A DNA stretch of 64,000 nucleotides from Maribellus luteus (GTDB lineage Bacteria > Bacteroidota > Bacteroidia > Bacteroidales > Prolixibacteraceae). A program made the position numbers and the translations under genes. A model generated the notes under the pieces. That model was not told the origin of the DNA. It did no database searches and saw only the letters and a list, made by a program, of their open reading frames with translations. Position 1 is the stretch's first letter. Each line of letters opens with the position of its first letter. The stretch covers positions 1 through 64,000 of the forward strand of contig NZ_QWGR01000018.1 of the NCBI RefSeq assembly GCF_003576475.1, read 5' to 3'. Positions 7,388 through 15,608 of this stretch are shown piece by piece.

Positions 7388-7891
7388 ATGGGAAATGATT
7401 TTATATTAGAATTTGATTTTGATAAAAGAAATGAATGGAAAATTCTCAGAAAATCAATTCTCTTTTACATTGGGACGCTCTTTGGGTTCTTATACTTCTT
7501 TATAACAAGGGGAAAATTAGGACTTTATTTGGGATTTGGTTTTCTCCTTGTGACAATTCCTCAATTGGTTTTGCATTTTCAATACAGACTAAATGATAGA
7601 AACAAAAAAATAACAGTAAATCATTCTCAACTGACTGTTAGAGTTGACAAAAATGGAAAAACAGAAAAAGAGTTTCAATTTAAAGAAATAGACAAAATCG
7701 TTAGACACAAAAGTCAAAACAACGAGAACAATATGACTTATGCTCTACCACCATTTTTTTACAACTATACCGAGATTATTCTGGTTGATGGACAGAAAAT
7801 AATTTTCACCGACTTCTTGACAAAGACTCTTGGATTAAAGGATGTTGAAACAAGTGAGAAACTATCACTATTTAATTTAATCCGCAATTAA
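7388..7891 (+). CDS. Small membrane protein with PH-like cytoplasmic part (cassette 5)
   Basis: The 167-residue product has two adjacent membrane segments near residues 23-41 and 45-64, then a soluble region of about 100 residues. The pattern KKITVNHSQLTVRVDKNGK, FQFKEIDKIVR and IILVDGQKIIF looks like the short strands of bacterial PH-like domains attached to the membrane. It is the sole gene of cassette 5, with ATG 39 bases from the cassette start and stop 34 bases before attC site 5. There is no catalytic motif. Membrane placement is well supported; the PH-like reading is tentative. Confidence 0.7.
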   Translation: MGNDFILEFDFDKRNEWKILRKSILFYIGTLFGFLYFFITRGKLGLYLGFGFLLVTIPQLVLHFQYRLNDRNKKITVNHSQLTVRVDKNGKTEKEFQFKEIDKIVRHKSQNNENNMTYALPPFFYNYTEIILVDGQKIIFTDFLTKTLGLKDVETSEKLSLFNLIRN

Positions 7892-7925
7892 ATGACATTG
7901 TTGATTGAAAAATATAAAAACCAGG

Positions 7926-8058
7926 CCATAACATTTTGCAAATTGTATTGCGGGGTTCGTGGTATGTCGTTCGCTGGATTCTCGCAACATCGTTCCGTCC
8001 TGCCGGACAGGAACGAGCTCCGAAATCCGCAACGACAAATTATAAGTGACGGTTACAG
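7926..8058 (+). repeat. attC-like recombination site 5 (133 bp)
   Basis: Left core CCATAAC at 7926-7932, right core GTTACAG at 8052-8058. GGCCATAAC at 7924-7932 is the exact reverse complement of GTTATGGCC at the start of cassette 5 (7348-7356). The centre shares GGATTCTCGCA, GGACAGGAACG and CTCCGAAATCCGC with site 1, marking these two as one sub-family. Confidence 0.85.
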
Positions 8059-8095
8059 CTAACTTTAAAAACCAAAAATATTGACCTAATCACAA

Positions 8096-8878
8096 ATGGA
8101 AGAAACTAAAAAATTCTATTCTCAAAGAGCCATTACAATTGCTACCTATTTTGGCGGACCGCTTGCAGCAGGTTACCTGGTAAAGAAGAATTTTGAGGTA
8201 CTAGACCAACCTGACAATGCTCGAAAATCTTTAATTATTGGAATTGTATCAAGTATTTTATTGTTTGCCGGAATATTTTCAATTCCCGAGCCAATAATTG
8301 ACAAAATTCCCCAACCACTAATTCCTTTAATCTACACCGGAATTATCTATTTAATTGTAGAACGACTTCAGGGCGAAAATTTAAAACAACATAAAGAATC
8401 TGGTGGTGAATTTTATTCTGGATGGAATGCTGCAGGTGTTGGAGCTATCGCTATGATAATTCTTTTTGTAGGTATTGCGGTTGTTGCATTCTTTGCTGGA
8501 GACTTATCTAATAAAACTGCTGACTTTGACTTTTCAACTTATGATAGAGAAGTTGAAAATTTTGTAGAGAATGAGAATAAGGCAATTGCTGTTTTCAATG
8601 TGATTGAAACAGCGAAACCAGACTATTTAATTAAAGAATTCACAAAAGGAGTGGTACTGTGGAAAGAGAACAAGGAAATAGTTGGGAGATTGAATTCTTT
8701 AGATAATCTACCCCAGGAACTAATTGAGCAAAATGCTAAGTTGATAAAATATTGCGATCTGAGGATTCAACAAAACGAGATAATTATCAAAGCAATTAGT
8801 GAAGATACGGACATATATGTATCAGAAATTGAGAAAATTGGACTAGAAATAATTGAAATATTGAATGAGCTAAAATAA
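8096..8878 (+). CDS. Membrane protein of unknown function (cassette 6, last in array)
   Basis: The 260-residue product has three to four membrane segments: a weak one near residues 12-27, then 43-62, 75-90 and 113-135. A soluble C-terminal half of about 120 residues follows, predicted mostly helical and rich in glutamate and lysine. I know no family for it. The start at 8096 lies 43 bases inside the cassette, like the other cassettes. Downstream there is no partner for the cassette's opening GTTACAGCTA, so its attC has been lost or replaced by chromosomal sequence; the gene may be fixed in place. Confidence 0.7.
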   Translation: MEETKKFYSQRAITIATYFGGPLAAGYLVKKNFEVLDQPDNARKSLIIGIVSSILLFAGIFSIPEPIIDKIPQPLIPLIYTGIIYLIVERLQGENLKQHKESGGEFYSGWNAAGVGAIAMIILFVGIAVVAFFAGDLSNKTADFDFSTYDREVENFVENENKAIAVFNVIETAKPDYLIKEFTKGVVLWKENKEIVGRLNSLDNLPQELIEQNAKLIKYCDLRIQQNEIIIKAISEDTDIYVSEIEKIGLEIIEILNELK

Positions 8879-8955
8879 ATAAAACTGGTTGAAGTACAAG
8901 TTGTTGTCGCTCTGCTCAACAATGCTTCAGCACAGTTAAAACACTTTGATAAAAC

Positions 8956-9798
8956 ATGAAACTGACGGACAAAATTCATTTATTGCGCATTGATTTCGAG
9001 ATCAGCTTAAGCCCCGAAAAAAAGATTCCCCGCTTTGTAAATGTGGTGTTGATTTTCGGGGATAAAATCACCTTGGTTGATACGGGAGTAAAGGGAAGCG
9101 AGAAGGTGATATTCGATTATATAAAAGAGCAAAACCGCGATTTTTCGGAGATCGGTACAATCCTACTTTCGCATGCTCATCCCGATCATATCGGAAGTGC
9201 TGCCAGAATCAAAGAGCTAAGCGGCTGCAAGGTTTGTTCGCACGAACTGGAACGGGACTGGATCGAAAACATCGATCTGCAAAATACCGAACGTCCGGTT
9301 CCCGGGTTTTACCATCTTGTGGATACGCCCGTGAGTGTCGATTGTTTTATTTCGGACGGTCAGTCAATGGCCGTTGATGAGGCGATAACCATCCGCTTTA
9401 TTCAATCTTCGGGGCATTCAAAAGGCTCGTTGAACCTGTTTTTTGTGGAGGATAAAATACTTTTCACCGCAGATTCGATACCCTTGAAAAATGACATTCC
9501 GAATTACGATAATTATTCCGAGCTGATGCGTTCTTTAGCGAAAATTAAGCGCAATACCGAATTTGAAACACTACTTACCTCGTGGACTCCACCGATGTTT
9601 GAGCAGGATTCAATTCATAAAATTCTTCAGGAAGGAGAGGAGTATATGAGGCATATTAATTCGGTGGTAGAAGAATGCTACAAAAGCGATGATGCCGGTA
9701 CCTTGAACAATTGTAGAAAGGCAGTGGAAAAACTTGGCTTGCCGCCTTTTTTAGTCGTGCCGGTGGTAGACAGGGCGTTTAAAAGTCATACTCATTAA
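8956..9798 (+). CDS. MBL-fold metallo-hydrolase
   Basis: The 280-residue protein has the metallo-beta-lactamase fold. HAHPDH at residues 73-78 gives the HxHxDH zinc motif, VDTGVKGS near 41-48 is the usual first motif, GHSKGS near 153 supplies the next metal histidine and FTADSIP the bridging aspartate. Such proteins hydrolyse diverse substrates such as thioesters and lactones; the substrate cannot be predicted. It is cytoplasmic, with no signal peptide. It is the first gene after the AT-rich cassette array and has normal base composition, so it marks the return to chromosomal backbone. Confidence 0.88.
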   Translation: MKLTDKIHLLRIDFEISLSPEKKIPRFVNVVLIFGDKITLVDTGVKGSEKVIFDYIKEQNRDFSEIGTILLSHAHPDHIGSAARIKELSGCKVCSHELERDWIENIDLQNTERPVPGFYHLVDTPVSVDCFISDGQSMAVDEAITIRFIQSSGHSKGSLNLFFVEDKILFTADSIPLKNDIPNYDNYSELMRSLAKIKRNTEFETLLTSWTPPMFEQDSIHKILQEGEEYMRHINSVVEECYKSDDAGTLNNCRKAVEKLGLPPFLVVPVVDRAFKSHTH

Positions 9799-10060
9799 CA
9801 TGAGTTGGGCCATGACGCAAATAGCTTTAGTTGAACCGAACAGTTTGTTTCGAAATCCTAAAATTAGATACCTTATTGGATTGTAATAAAATAACCGATA
9901 CATTTAACCAACTAATCCAGGTGACACCCAGAACGATTGTACCGCAGAAGATTTATTCACCCCGGGATTATTAAAATACAGACATTGTGAGCTTATGTGT
10001 GAGTTCTGTAATGCGCTGATATAATCAAGATTTAATAAACCTATTTGAAACGTACTAAAC

Positions 10061-11254
10061 ATGAAAAAAACATTTTTATCTCTGGTCATTACGTTTTTCT
10101 GTTTAAACTCTTTTTCTCAAATTATTTTTGAAAAGGGATATTACATAGACAATTCAAACAAAAAAACGGAGTGTTTGATCAAAAACTATGACTGGAAAAA
10201 TAATCCAACCCAACTGGAATACAAACTATCGGAATTATCTGAATCAAAGATTGCAACCATCGATTCTGTTAAAGAGTTCGGAATAGGCAATAGTTTAAAG
10301 TATGTCAGGCAAACGGTAAATATAGAACGGTCTTCCAGTGCTCCTCAGTTTCTTGACAACGTTAGTCAACCTTTGTTTAAGGAAGAAACACTTTTTTTGA
10401 AAATCCTGATTGAGGGAGAGGCTAATCTCTATTTGTATGAAGACGGAAATTTGCGAAGGTACTTTTTCAAGAAAAAAGGGGCAGATATTGAGCAACTGGT
10501 ATTTAAAAAGTATCTGGTGGAAGGAGGTAAGATCGGGGTAAACGAAATGTTTAAACAACAACTTTTGGTTGGTTTGGATGGAAAGTGTATTTCGGTTAAT
10601 GATATCAATCGTATCAGGTATTTCAAAAAAGACCTGATAAAACTGTTCGAAATGTATTATCAGTGCAATGGGCTCGACTTTGTGAGATATGAGCGGAAGC
10701 AGGATAAAGAGTTGTTGTTTAATCTTAGCCTCAGGCCAGGTGTGAATTATTCTTCGTTATCCATTAGCAATCCATTGTCACGTGCATGGGAAACAGATTT
10801 TGGGAATAAAATAAATTTCCGGATCGGAATGGAAGCCGAGTTTATTATGCCTTTTAACAAGAATAAATGGGCAGTAATAGTGGAGCCTACTTACCAGTAT
10901 TTTAATACAGAAGCCTTGAATGTAAGTGGACGTCCCGTAAAATCAAATTATAAATCGATTGAATTACCATTGGGAGTAAGGCACTATTTCTTTTTGGAAA
11001 AGGGATCTAAGTTATTTCTGAATGGTTCATTGGTCTTAGATTTTGCGGGGAAATCAGAATTTGTATCAGCAAATTCCAGTACCCTGGAAATAAAAACAAG
11101 CTATAATTTTGCGTTGGGGCTTGGGTATAAATACAACAACAGGTATGGCGTTGAACTGAGGTACCTTACCAATAGAGATATGTTTTACAACTATTTGTTT
11201 ATGAGGAATGACTATCAGACCTTTTCTGTGATATTCGGATATACTTTATGGTAA
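10061..11254 (+). CDS. Outer-membrane beta-barrel protein with N-terminal periplasmic domain
   Basis: A signal peptide (KKTFLSLVITFFCLNSFSQ) precedes about 200 residues of soluble sequence, then a C-terminal region from about residue 220 with alternating strands and aromatic residues (NFRIGMEAEFIMPF, YKSIELPLGVRHYFF, YNFALGLGYKY) ending in GYTLW, as in PorT-like outer-membrane barrels of Bacteroidota. It is 397 residues. The role is unknown; such proteins are common and poorly characterised. The next gene starts 37 bases downstream and also encodes a barrel, so the two may be co-transcribed. Confidence 0.75.
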   Translation: MKKTFLSLVITFFCLNSFSQIIFEKGYYIDNSNKKTECLIKNYDWKNNPTQLEYKLSELSESKIATIDSVKEFGIGNSLKYVRQTVNIERSSSAPQFLDNVSQPLFKEETLFLKILIEGEANLYLYEDGNLRRYFFKKKGADIEQLVFKKYLVEGGKIGVNEMFKQQLLVGLDGKCISVNDINRIRYFKKDLIKLFEMYYQCNGLDFVRYERKQDKELLFNLSLRPGVNYSSLSISNPLSRAWETDFGNKINFRIGMEAEFIMPFNKNKWAVIVEPTYQYFNTEALNVSGRPVKSNYKSIELPLGVRHYFFLEKGSKLFLNGSLVLDFAGKSEFVSANSSTLEIKTSYNFALGLGYKYNNRYGVELRYLTNRDMFYNYLFMRNDYQTFSVIFGYTLW

Positions 11255-11291
11255 TAAATAGTACCTCAATAACGATTTAACCTTAAAATCC

Positions 11292-11948
11292 ATGAAACAA
11301 AAATTACTACTGATTTCTACTTTTTTGCTGATCGCCTGGTGTGCTGCCGGGCAGGTGGCCGACCGGCTGGGTGTGAGCCTGGGAACTTCGTATGCCAGCC
11401 AGAAGTGGCAATACCGGCACATTCCGAACGATATGGAGAATGACTACAAGGTGGGTTTGCAGGCTTTTGTTTTTGCCGAGAAAGACCTGGCCGAAATGAT
11501 GAGCTTGCGTACGGGGCTGGGCTATATTCAGAAAGGCTTTAAAGATGAGTTTACATTTACTTTTCCCGATGGCTCGGTGGCAGATGTCAGGAACGACAAA
11601 GTGGTTTTGCACAACCTGGCACTTGATCTTGGGGTAAAGATTCACCCCTTCATTAGCATGCATTTGCCTTACCTGGTGCTGGGGGGCCGGGCCGACTACC
11701 TGCTGTCGTACAAAGATGCTGTAATTGTAGAACCGGAATCTGGGATGAAAATCAACGTCTACGAACCGGCACTGGAAAAGTTTAATAAATTCAATGTGAG
11801 TGCGCTGGTGGGGGTGGGGATCAAGTTCAATGACTTCCTGTTTTTTGAACTGGAGTATAATCCCGGTCTTACCCGAAACTTCAAAAGCGAAGGCCTGACG
11901 GTACGGGACCAGTGCTGGGGAGCAAAGCTGGGTGTGTATCTGAAATAG
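11292..11948 (+). CDS. Porin-family outer-membrane beta-barrel protein
   Basis: The 218-residue product has a signal peptide (KQKLLLISTFLLIAWCAAGQ) followed by a small barrel: amphipathic strands such as MSLRTGLGYIQKGF, LALDLGVKIHPF, FFELEYNPGLTRNF and a terminal WGAKLGVYLK. It resembles small porin-family barrels of Bacteroidota. Codon use is more GC-rich than the gene before it. Function unknown. Confidence 0.75.
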   Translation: MKQKLLLISTFLLIAWCAAGQVADRLGVSLGTSYASQKWQYRHIPNDMENDYKVGLQAFVFAEKDLAEMMSLRTGLGYIQKGFKDEFTFTFPDGSVADVRNDKVVLHNLALDLGVKIHPFISMHLPYLVLGGRADYLLSYKDAVIVEPESGMKINVYEPALEKFNKFNVSALVGVGIKFNDFLFFELEYNPGLTRNFKSEGLTVRDQCWGAKLGVYLK

Positions 11949-12012
11949 ATGGAGGAGTGTTGTCAAAACGTAAAATACATGGCTACGTAAGTGGAGCTTA
12001 AAACGCAAGCAG

Positions 12013-13401
12013 ATGATGGGAAAAACAGTCAGCATAGTGGTCGGTTTCTTTTCCGCCGTTTTATTGTGGGTGATAGTCTTGACTGGATTTTTGGTTGTGT
12101 ACCACTATTTCAATGTTCTGGCTTCTCGCTATCTTATTTTTAGTGCGATTGGAGTAGCTAGTCTGACCGTGTTTTTCTTAGTCCGAAAACGAAATCCGGT
12201 GCTGGCGATATCCCAGTTGGTTTCGGTGGCATTAATTTTTATCAGTCTTCTTTTTGTGTTGCAGAATTTTACCTCAGCGGAGAAAGAAAAGATTCACTGG
12301 AACTCTAAGCAAGATTCTTTTTTATTGGATTTTATAGCCGGAAAAGGTGGAGTTATTTTAATGAAAGCAAAAGTTAACGGTGTTCCCGGACTTTTTGTTT
12401 TTGATACCGGTGCCGCATTTACGGTTGTTAACGAGAAATTTATTCCGGATGCAGACATGCGGACAGAATCAATTACCATGTTTGATGCTAATAAATTGAA
12501 TCAATCCGGGGACAAAGTCAGAATCAAAGATTTTCAATTGGGTGAAATGCAGCTTGGTAATTTAATCGTAGTTCCGCTAGACAGTGCTGCCTGGACACAC
12601 AAAAGAGGGATCTTCCACGGTGATGATAGTATTGTGGGAATTATCGGGAATAATGTGATTTCAAAGTTTGTTTGGGATTTCGATTTACCGCAAAAGAAAG
12701 TTACGGTGTCAAGAAACCGTGAATATTGTGCTGCTATTCCCGATTCACTGGGAATAGCTCTTGTCCCGTTTTCTCATCGCATGAAAATGCCTGTATACAT
12801 CAATGGCTTTGAGAAAATGCTGGTATTGGATTTTGGATCAATCCCCCCAATTATAGTATCTGATTCTGTTGCGGTAGACCAAAGCGATGAGTTGGGTAAA
12901 GTAAATGCTCCACAATCAACAAGAGGCATGTTAAGCCATATTGATACGGTAAACGGAAGGACCCACAACGGGAAATTTACTGATGTAAGACTGGGGGATA
13001 ATGAATTTACAGATATTTTATGCCTGGAGAATGCTAAAAGCGACTTAATAGGGATTCCTTTTATTTGGTCTTTCGAAAGGGTGATTTTGGATTACAATCA
13101 ACAGAAATCCTATTTTATTTCGAGAAAAAGAAAAGACGCTCCTCATGGCGCTGAATCGGTAAGTAGGGAGAACTTATCAACACATTTGTTGCGAAATAGC
13201 GCGGTGACGACTTTTTACTCAAGTTCAGAGGGAACGGTTTTACACATTAACAGGGATTCGGTCACTCAAAAATATGTTTCCTTTGGTAAGTTGCTAATGT
13301 ATAGCAGCTCAAACAGCGCCAAACCCGACAGTATAATTTGTTGCGATTCGGTGCTGCTGCCAGATGGAAGCATGAAATATGGCCCGTTTAAAATTGAATA
13401 G
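12013..13401 (+). CDS. Retropepsin-like aspartic protease with membrane anchor
   Basis: This 462-residue protein starts with three membrane segments (about residues 5-27, 33-50 and 58-78), then carries two aspartyl-protease-like modules. FVFDTGAAFTVV holds the D-T-G motif at residue 131. The second module has LVLDFGSIPPIIV with Asp at 273 but DFG in place of DTG, as often seen in bacterial double retropepsin-like proteins. The soluble part probably faces the periplasm. The substrate is unknown. The ATGATG start leaves the first or second Met open. It follows the barrel gene by 64 bases on the same strand. Confidence 0.78.
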   Translation: MMGKTVSIVVGFFSAVLLWVIVLTGFLVVYHYFNVLASRYLIFSAIGVASLTVFFLVRKRNPVLAISQLVSVALIFISLLFVLQNFTSAEKEKIHWNSKQDSFLLDFIAGKGGVILMKAKVNGVPGLFVFDTGAAFTVVNEKFIPDADMRTESITMFDANKLNQSGDKVRIKDFQLGEMQLGNLIVVPLDSAAWTHKRGIFHGDDSIVGIIGNNVISKFVWDFDLPQKKVTVSRNREYCAAIPDSLGIALVPFSHRMKMPVYINGFEKMLVLDFGSIPPIIVSDSVAVDQSDELGKVNAPQSTRGMLSHIDTVNGRTHNGKFTDVRLGDNEFTDILCLENAKSDLIGIPFIWSFERVILDYNQQKSYFISRKRKDAPHGAESVSRENLSTHLLRNSAVTTFYSSSEGTVLHINRDSVTQKYVSFGKLLMYSSSNSAKPDSIICCDSVLLPDGSMKYGPFKIE

Positions 13402-13519
13402 ATAATCTCGCGCTGGTTGGATTTAGATTCCAATCCCAATATCATAAATAGACTTAAAATTTCCTCCGTAGGTAAAACAATGTTATTTTAATGACGATTC
13501 AATCTTTCAAACCAAGGGG

Positions 13520-14347
13520 CTAAAATGGCCGGATCCGTTTTAGTTTGCCCGGACTGTAGTTGTAGTGCTTCTTAAATTGCCGGTGAAAATAAAATTCGTT
13601 GCTGTAACCGCATTCAAAAGCAATTTCCTTTACGCTTTTGTTGGTAGAACAAAGTTGTTTAATCGCATGTTCCATGCGTAGTTTGAGCATGTAGTTGTAA
13701 GGAGTAAGGCCAAAGTTTTGGGTAAAAACCCGGTGAAAGTAATTGGGGGCAAGATTTGATTTTGACGCAATTACGTGAAGAGGCGGGTTGTTGCGGAATT
13801 CATCGTTCATGAATTTGATGGAAGGACTAAGCCTGGTAAAACTGCCCGACACCGAAAGTTGCTCTGCCGGAATGTCCTTGATAAGCTCGGCGATAACCGC
13901 CAGAATGTAGCTGTGCAGTTGGGCTTCTTCGGTGGAATAGGGAAGGCTGGAGGTATTGGCCGATAAATAATGGGTGCTGCGAAACAGTTTCAGAACAGAT
14001 TGGTCGAAAGTGCTGGTAAAGGGGTAGTCGTCAGCACTCCGCGCATAAATAGGCGTTGCATTTTGCAGAATATGTTTCAGGTGGAGCGAAACCGGAACAA
14101 AGTGCAACCAGTAAATGTCCATGGAAGAAGTGCATTTTTGCGAAACAATGTTGTAGCCCGAAAGAAAATAAACATTCCCTGATTTTATGGAGTACTCCTG
14201 TCCGTCTATTGTAACGGTGGCATTTCCGTTTACCGGGTGATAGATTTTGAAGCACTTGTCGAGTTCATCCGATGTTTTGTTCCACGAGCTGTTGCAACGG
14301 TTGAATCCGCCGGTAATTATTCTGCATTCAAATGAGTCTACTGCCAT
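13520..14347 (-). CDS. AraC-family transcriptional regulator
   Basis: The 275-residue protein has an N-terminal cupin-like ligand domain (GNATVTIDGQEYSIKSGNVYFL near residues 38-60) and a C-terminal AraC/XylS DNA-binding domain with two helix-turn-helix motifs, the second being VKEIAFECGYSNEFYFHRQF then YSPGKLK. It is transcribed away from the two fucosidase genes, 235 bases from the first start codon, so it is the likely local regulator of that pair, perhaps responding to fucose or a breakdown product. The inducer is inference. Confidence 0.88.
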   Translation of the reverse strand: MAVDSFECRIITGGFNRCNSSWNKTSDELDKCFKIYHPVNGNATVTIDGQEYSIKSGNVYFLSGYNIVSQKCTSSMDIYWLHFVPVSLHLKHILQNATPIYARSADDYPFTSTFDQSVLKLFRSTHYLSANTSSLPYSTEEAQLHSYILAVIAELIKDIPAEQLSVSGSFTRLSPSIKFMNDEFRNNPPLHVIASKSNLAPNYFHRVFTQNFGLTPYNYMLKLRMEHAIKQLCSTNKSVKEIAFECGYSNEFYFHRQFKKHYNYSPGKLKRIRPF

Positions 14348-14582
14348 AAAGATAAGATCGTATAAGTTTTGGTTGGAATCGTTTATTTATTATCTGCCTG
14401 TAATTATGTTGTTTTGAATATTCCTGTCAGAAAATATTTGTTTAGATAGTCAAATATAGTAAGCCCGGCGGAATAAAAGGAAGTAAACGGGGCAGGAAGC
14501 CGGTCAAAAGAGGATAAAAACAAGTGGATTGGTAAAAGTCAATAAATCAATTTTTCTATATTCATACCAAAAGGTCAAAGTT

Positions 14583-15602
14583 ATGTTGTTAAAAGTTAGT
14601 TTACTGTGTTTGCTGATGGTCGCCATTCTCTCGGGGGCAACAAGCCAGTCAAAAACAGATTATACCGTTAAATTGGAGGATCACATACGTGCAGAACAGG
14701 TAAAGGAAATGAAATGGGGGATGTTTATCTGCTGGTCGTTCAGCACTTTCTCTGGCCACGAATGGACACCGACACTTGACAAGGATGCCTCTTATTTTAC
14801 TGCCAGCGGAGTGGATACCGATCAGTGGTGCAAGCTGGCCAAAGATGCCGGTATGGGCTACATCCTTTTTCTCACCAAGCATCACGATGGCTTTTGTTTG
14901 TGGGATACGCAAACCACCGATAAAAAGGTAACAAATAGTAAGTTGGGTATTGATGTTTTGGCAAAACTTCGAAAATCGTGCGATAAATACGGGATTAAAC
15001 TGGCGCTGTATTTTTCGGAGGGTGATTGGAACTGGCCGGGAGCTATTGACGGAAAGGGCGCGAAGGCAGGAATTGGCAAGAACCCTGAGATGAAAAAAGC
15101 GCAGCTTAAAGAGTTGTGTACCGGGTATGGGCCCATCGAATTTTTTTGGATGGATCATGCCGTGGGTGATGGTGGTTTATCGCACAAGGAAACAGTCGAT
15201 TTTATTCACCAGTTTCAGCCCAACTGTTTTATCGGATTTAATACCGGAGAAACAGCCGGTCGGTTAAACCTGCGGGAACGAGGACGGCCGGGACCAATCG
15301 GCGATAAAAGTACCGTTTGGAATGAAGGTCATTTAAAAGACAGTTATGATAATTTTCTGGTTGCTGAATTTACCTATCCGATTCTGCCAAAACATGAAGG
15401 CGGTGCCGACTGGTTTTATTCATTGCCCAAGCACGATACGCTTTGTCAGTCAGCCGAAAAATTGTACAACGATTATGTGGGAGCGGTTAAATATGGAAAT
15501 ATTTTTTCAATCGATGTCGGGCCTGATTATGCGGGGAGGATTCGGCAGGTTGATGTGAAAACACTGGAACAGGTGGGCGAAATGATCCGCACCAATAAAT
15601 AA
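14583..15602 (+). CDS. Alpha-L-fucosidase, GH29 (short form)
   Basis: A single GH29 catalytic domain follows a signal peptide (LLKVSLLCLLMVAILSGATSQ). I chose ATG 14583 (339 residues); a TTG at 14529 would put a charged stretch before the signal. Typical GH29 blocks are KWGMFICWSFSTFSGHEW, YILFLTKHHDGFCLW and FFWMDH, the last giving the probable nucleophile Asp191, though the usual WxDG is WMDH here. It lacks the C-terminal beta domain seen in larger GH29 enzymes. It should release alpha-L-fucose in the periplasm. The stop is 6 bases before the next fucosidase, so they form an operon. Confidence 0.85.
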   Translation: MLLKVSLLCLLMVAILSGATSQSKTDYTVKLEDHIRAEQVKEMKWGMFICWSFSTFSGHEWTPTLDKDASYFTASGVDTDQWCKLAKDAGMGYILFLTKHHDGFCLWDTQTTDKKVTNSKLGIDVLAKLRKSCDKYGIKLALYFSEGDWNWPGAIDGKGAKAGIGKNPEMKKAQLKELCTGYGPIEFFWMDHAVGDGGLSHKETVDFIHQFQPNCFIGFNTGETAGRLNLRERGRPGPIGDKSTVWNEGHLKDSYDNFLVAEFTYPILPKHEGGADWFYSLPKHDTLCQSAEKLYNDYVGAVKYGNIFSIDVGPDYAGRIRQVDVKTLEQVGEMIRTNK

Positions 15603-15608
15603 ACAGTT

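Larger units (their letters stand above)
390..8058 (+). mobile_element. Integron-type gene cassette array (five attC-like sites, six cassettes, no integrase seen)
   Basis: Boundaries deduced from the G/TT cut position give cassettes 390-1158, 1159-2298, 2299-3246, 3247-7348, 7349-8052 and 8053 onward. In the first five, the cassette's opening sequence (GTT plus 6-7 bases) is repeated as a perfect 9-10 nt reverse complement at the left edge of the attC that ends the same cassette: 389/1031, 1158/2170, 2298/3118, 3246/7221 and 7348/7924. That is how a circular cassette's R'' and R' boxes pair, and it is not what terminal repeats of a transposon would show. The genes in five cassettes all read on the + strand towards their attC; cassette 4 has genes on both strands. 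The stretch is visibly richer in A and T than the DNA after 8956. No intI gene is present, so this is either an attC cluster lacking an integrase or the distal part of an integron. Confidence 0.85.

Noticed and set aside
1033-8058. MITE or insertion-sequence interpretation of the 131-133 bp repeats
   Set aside because: A transposon's two ends should match each other; here the left end of each element matches the right end of the preceding element, i.e. the start of its own cassette. No target duplications or transposase are seen.
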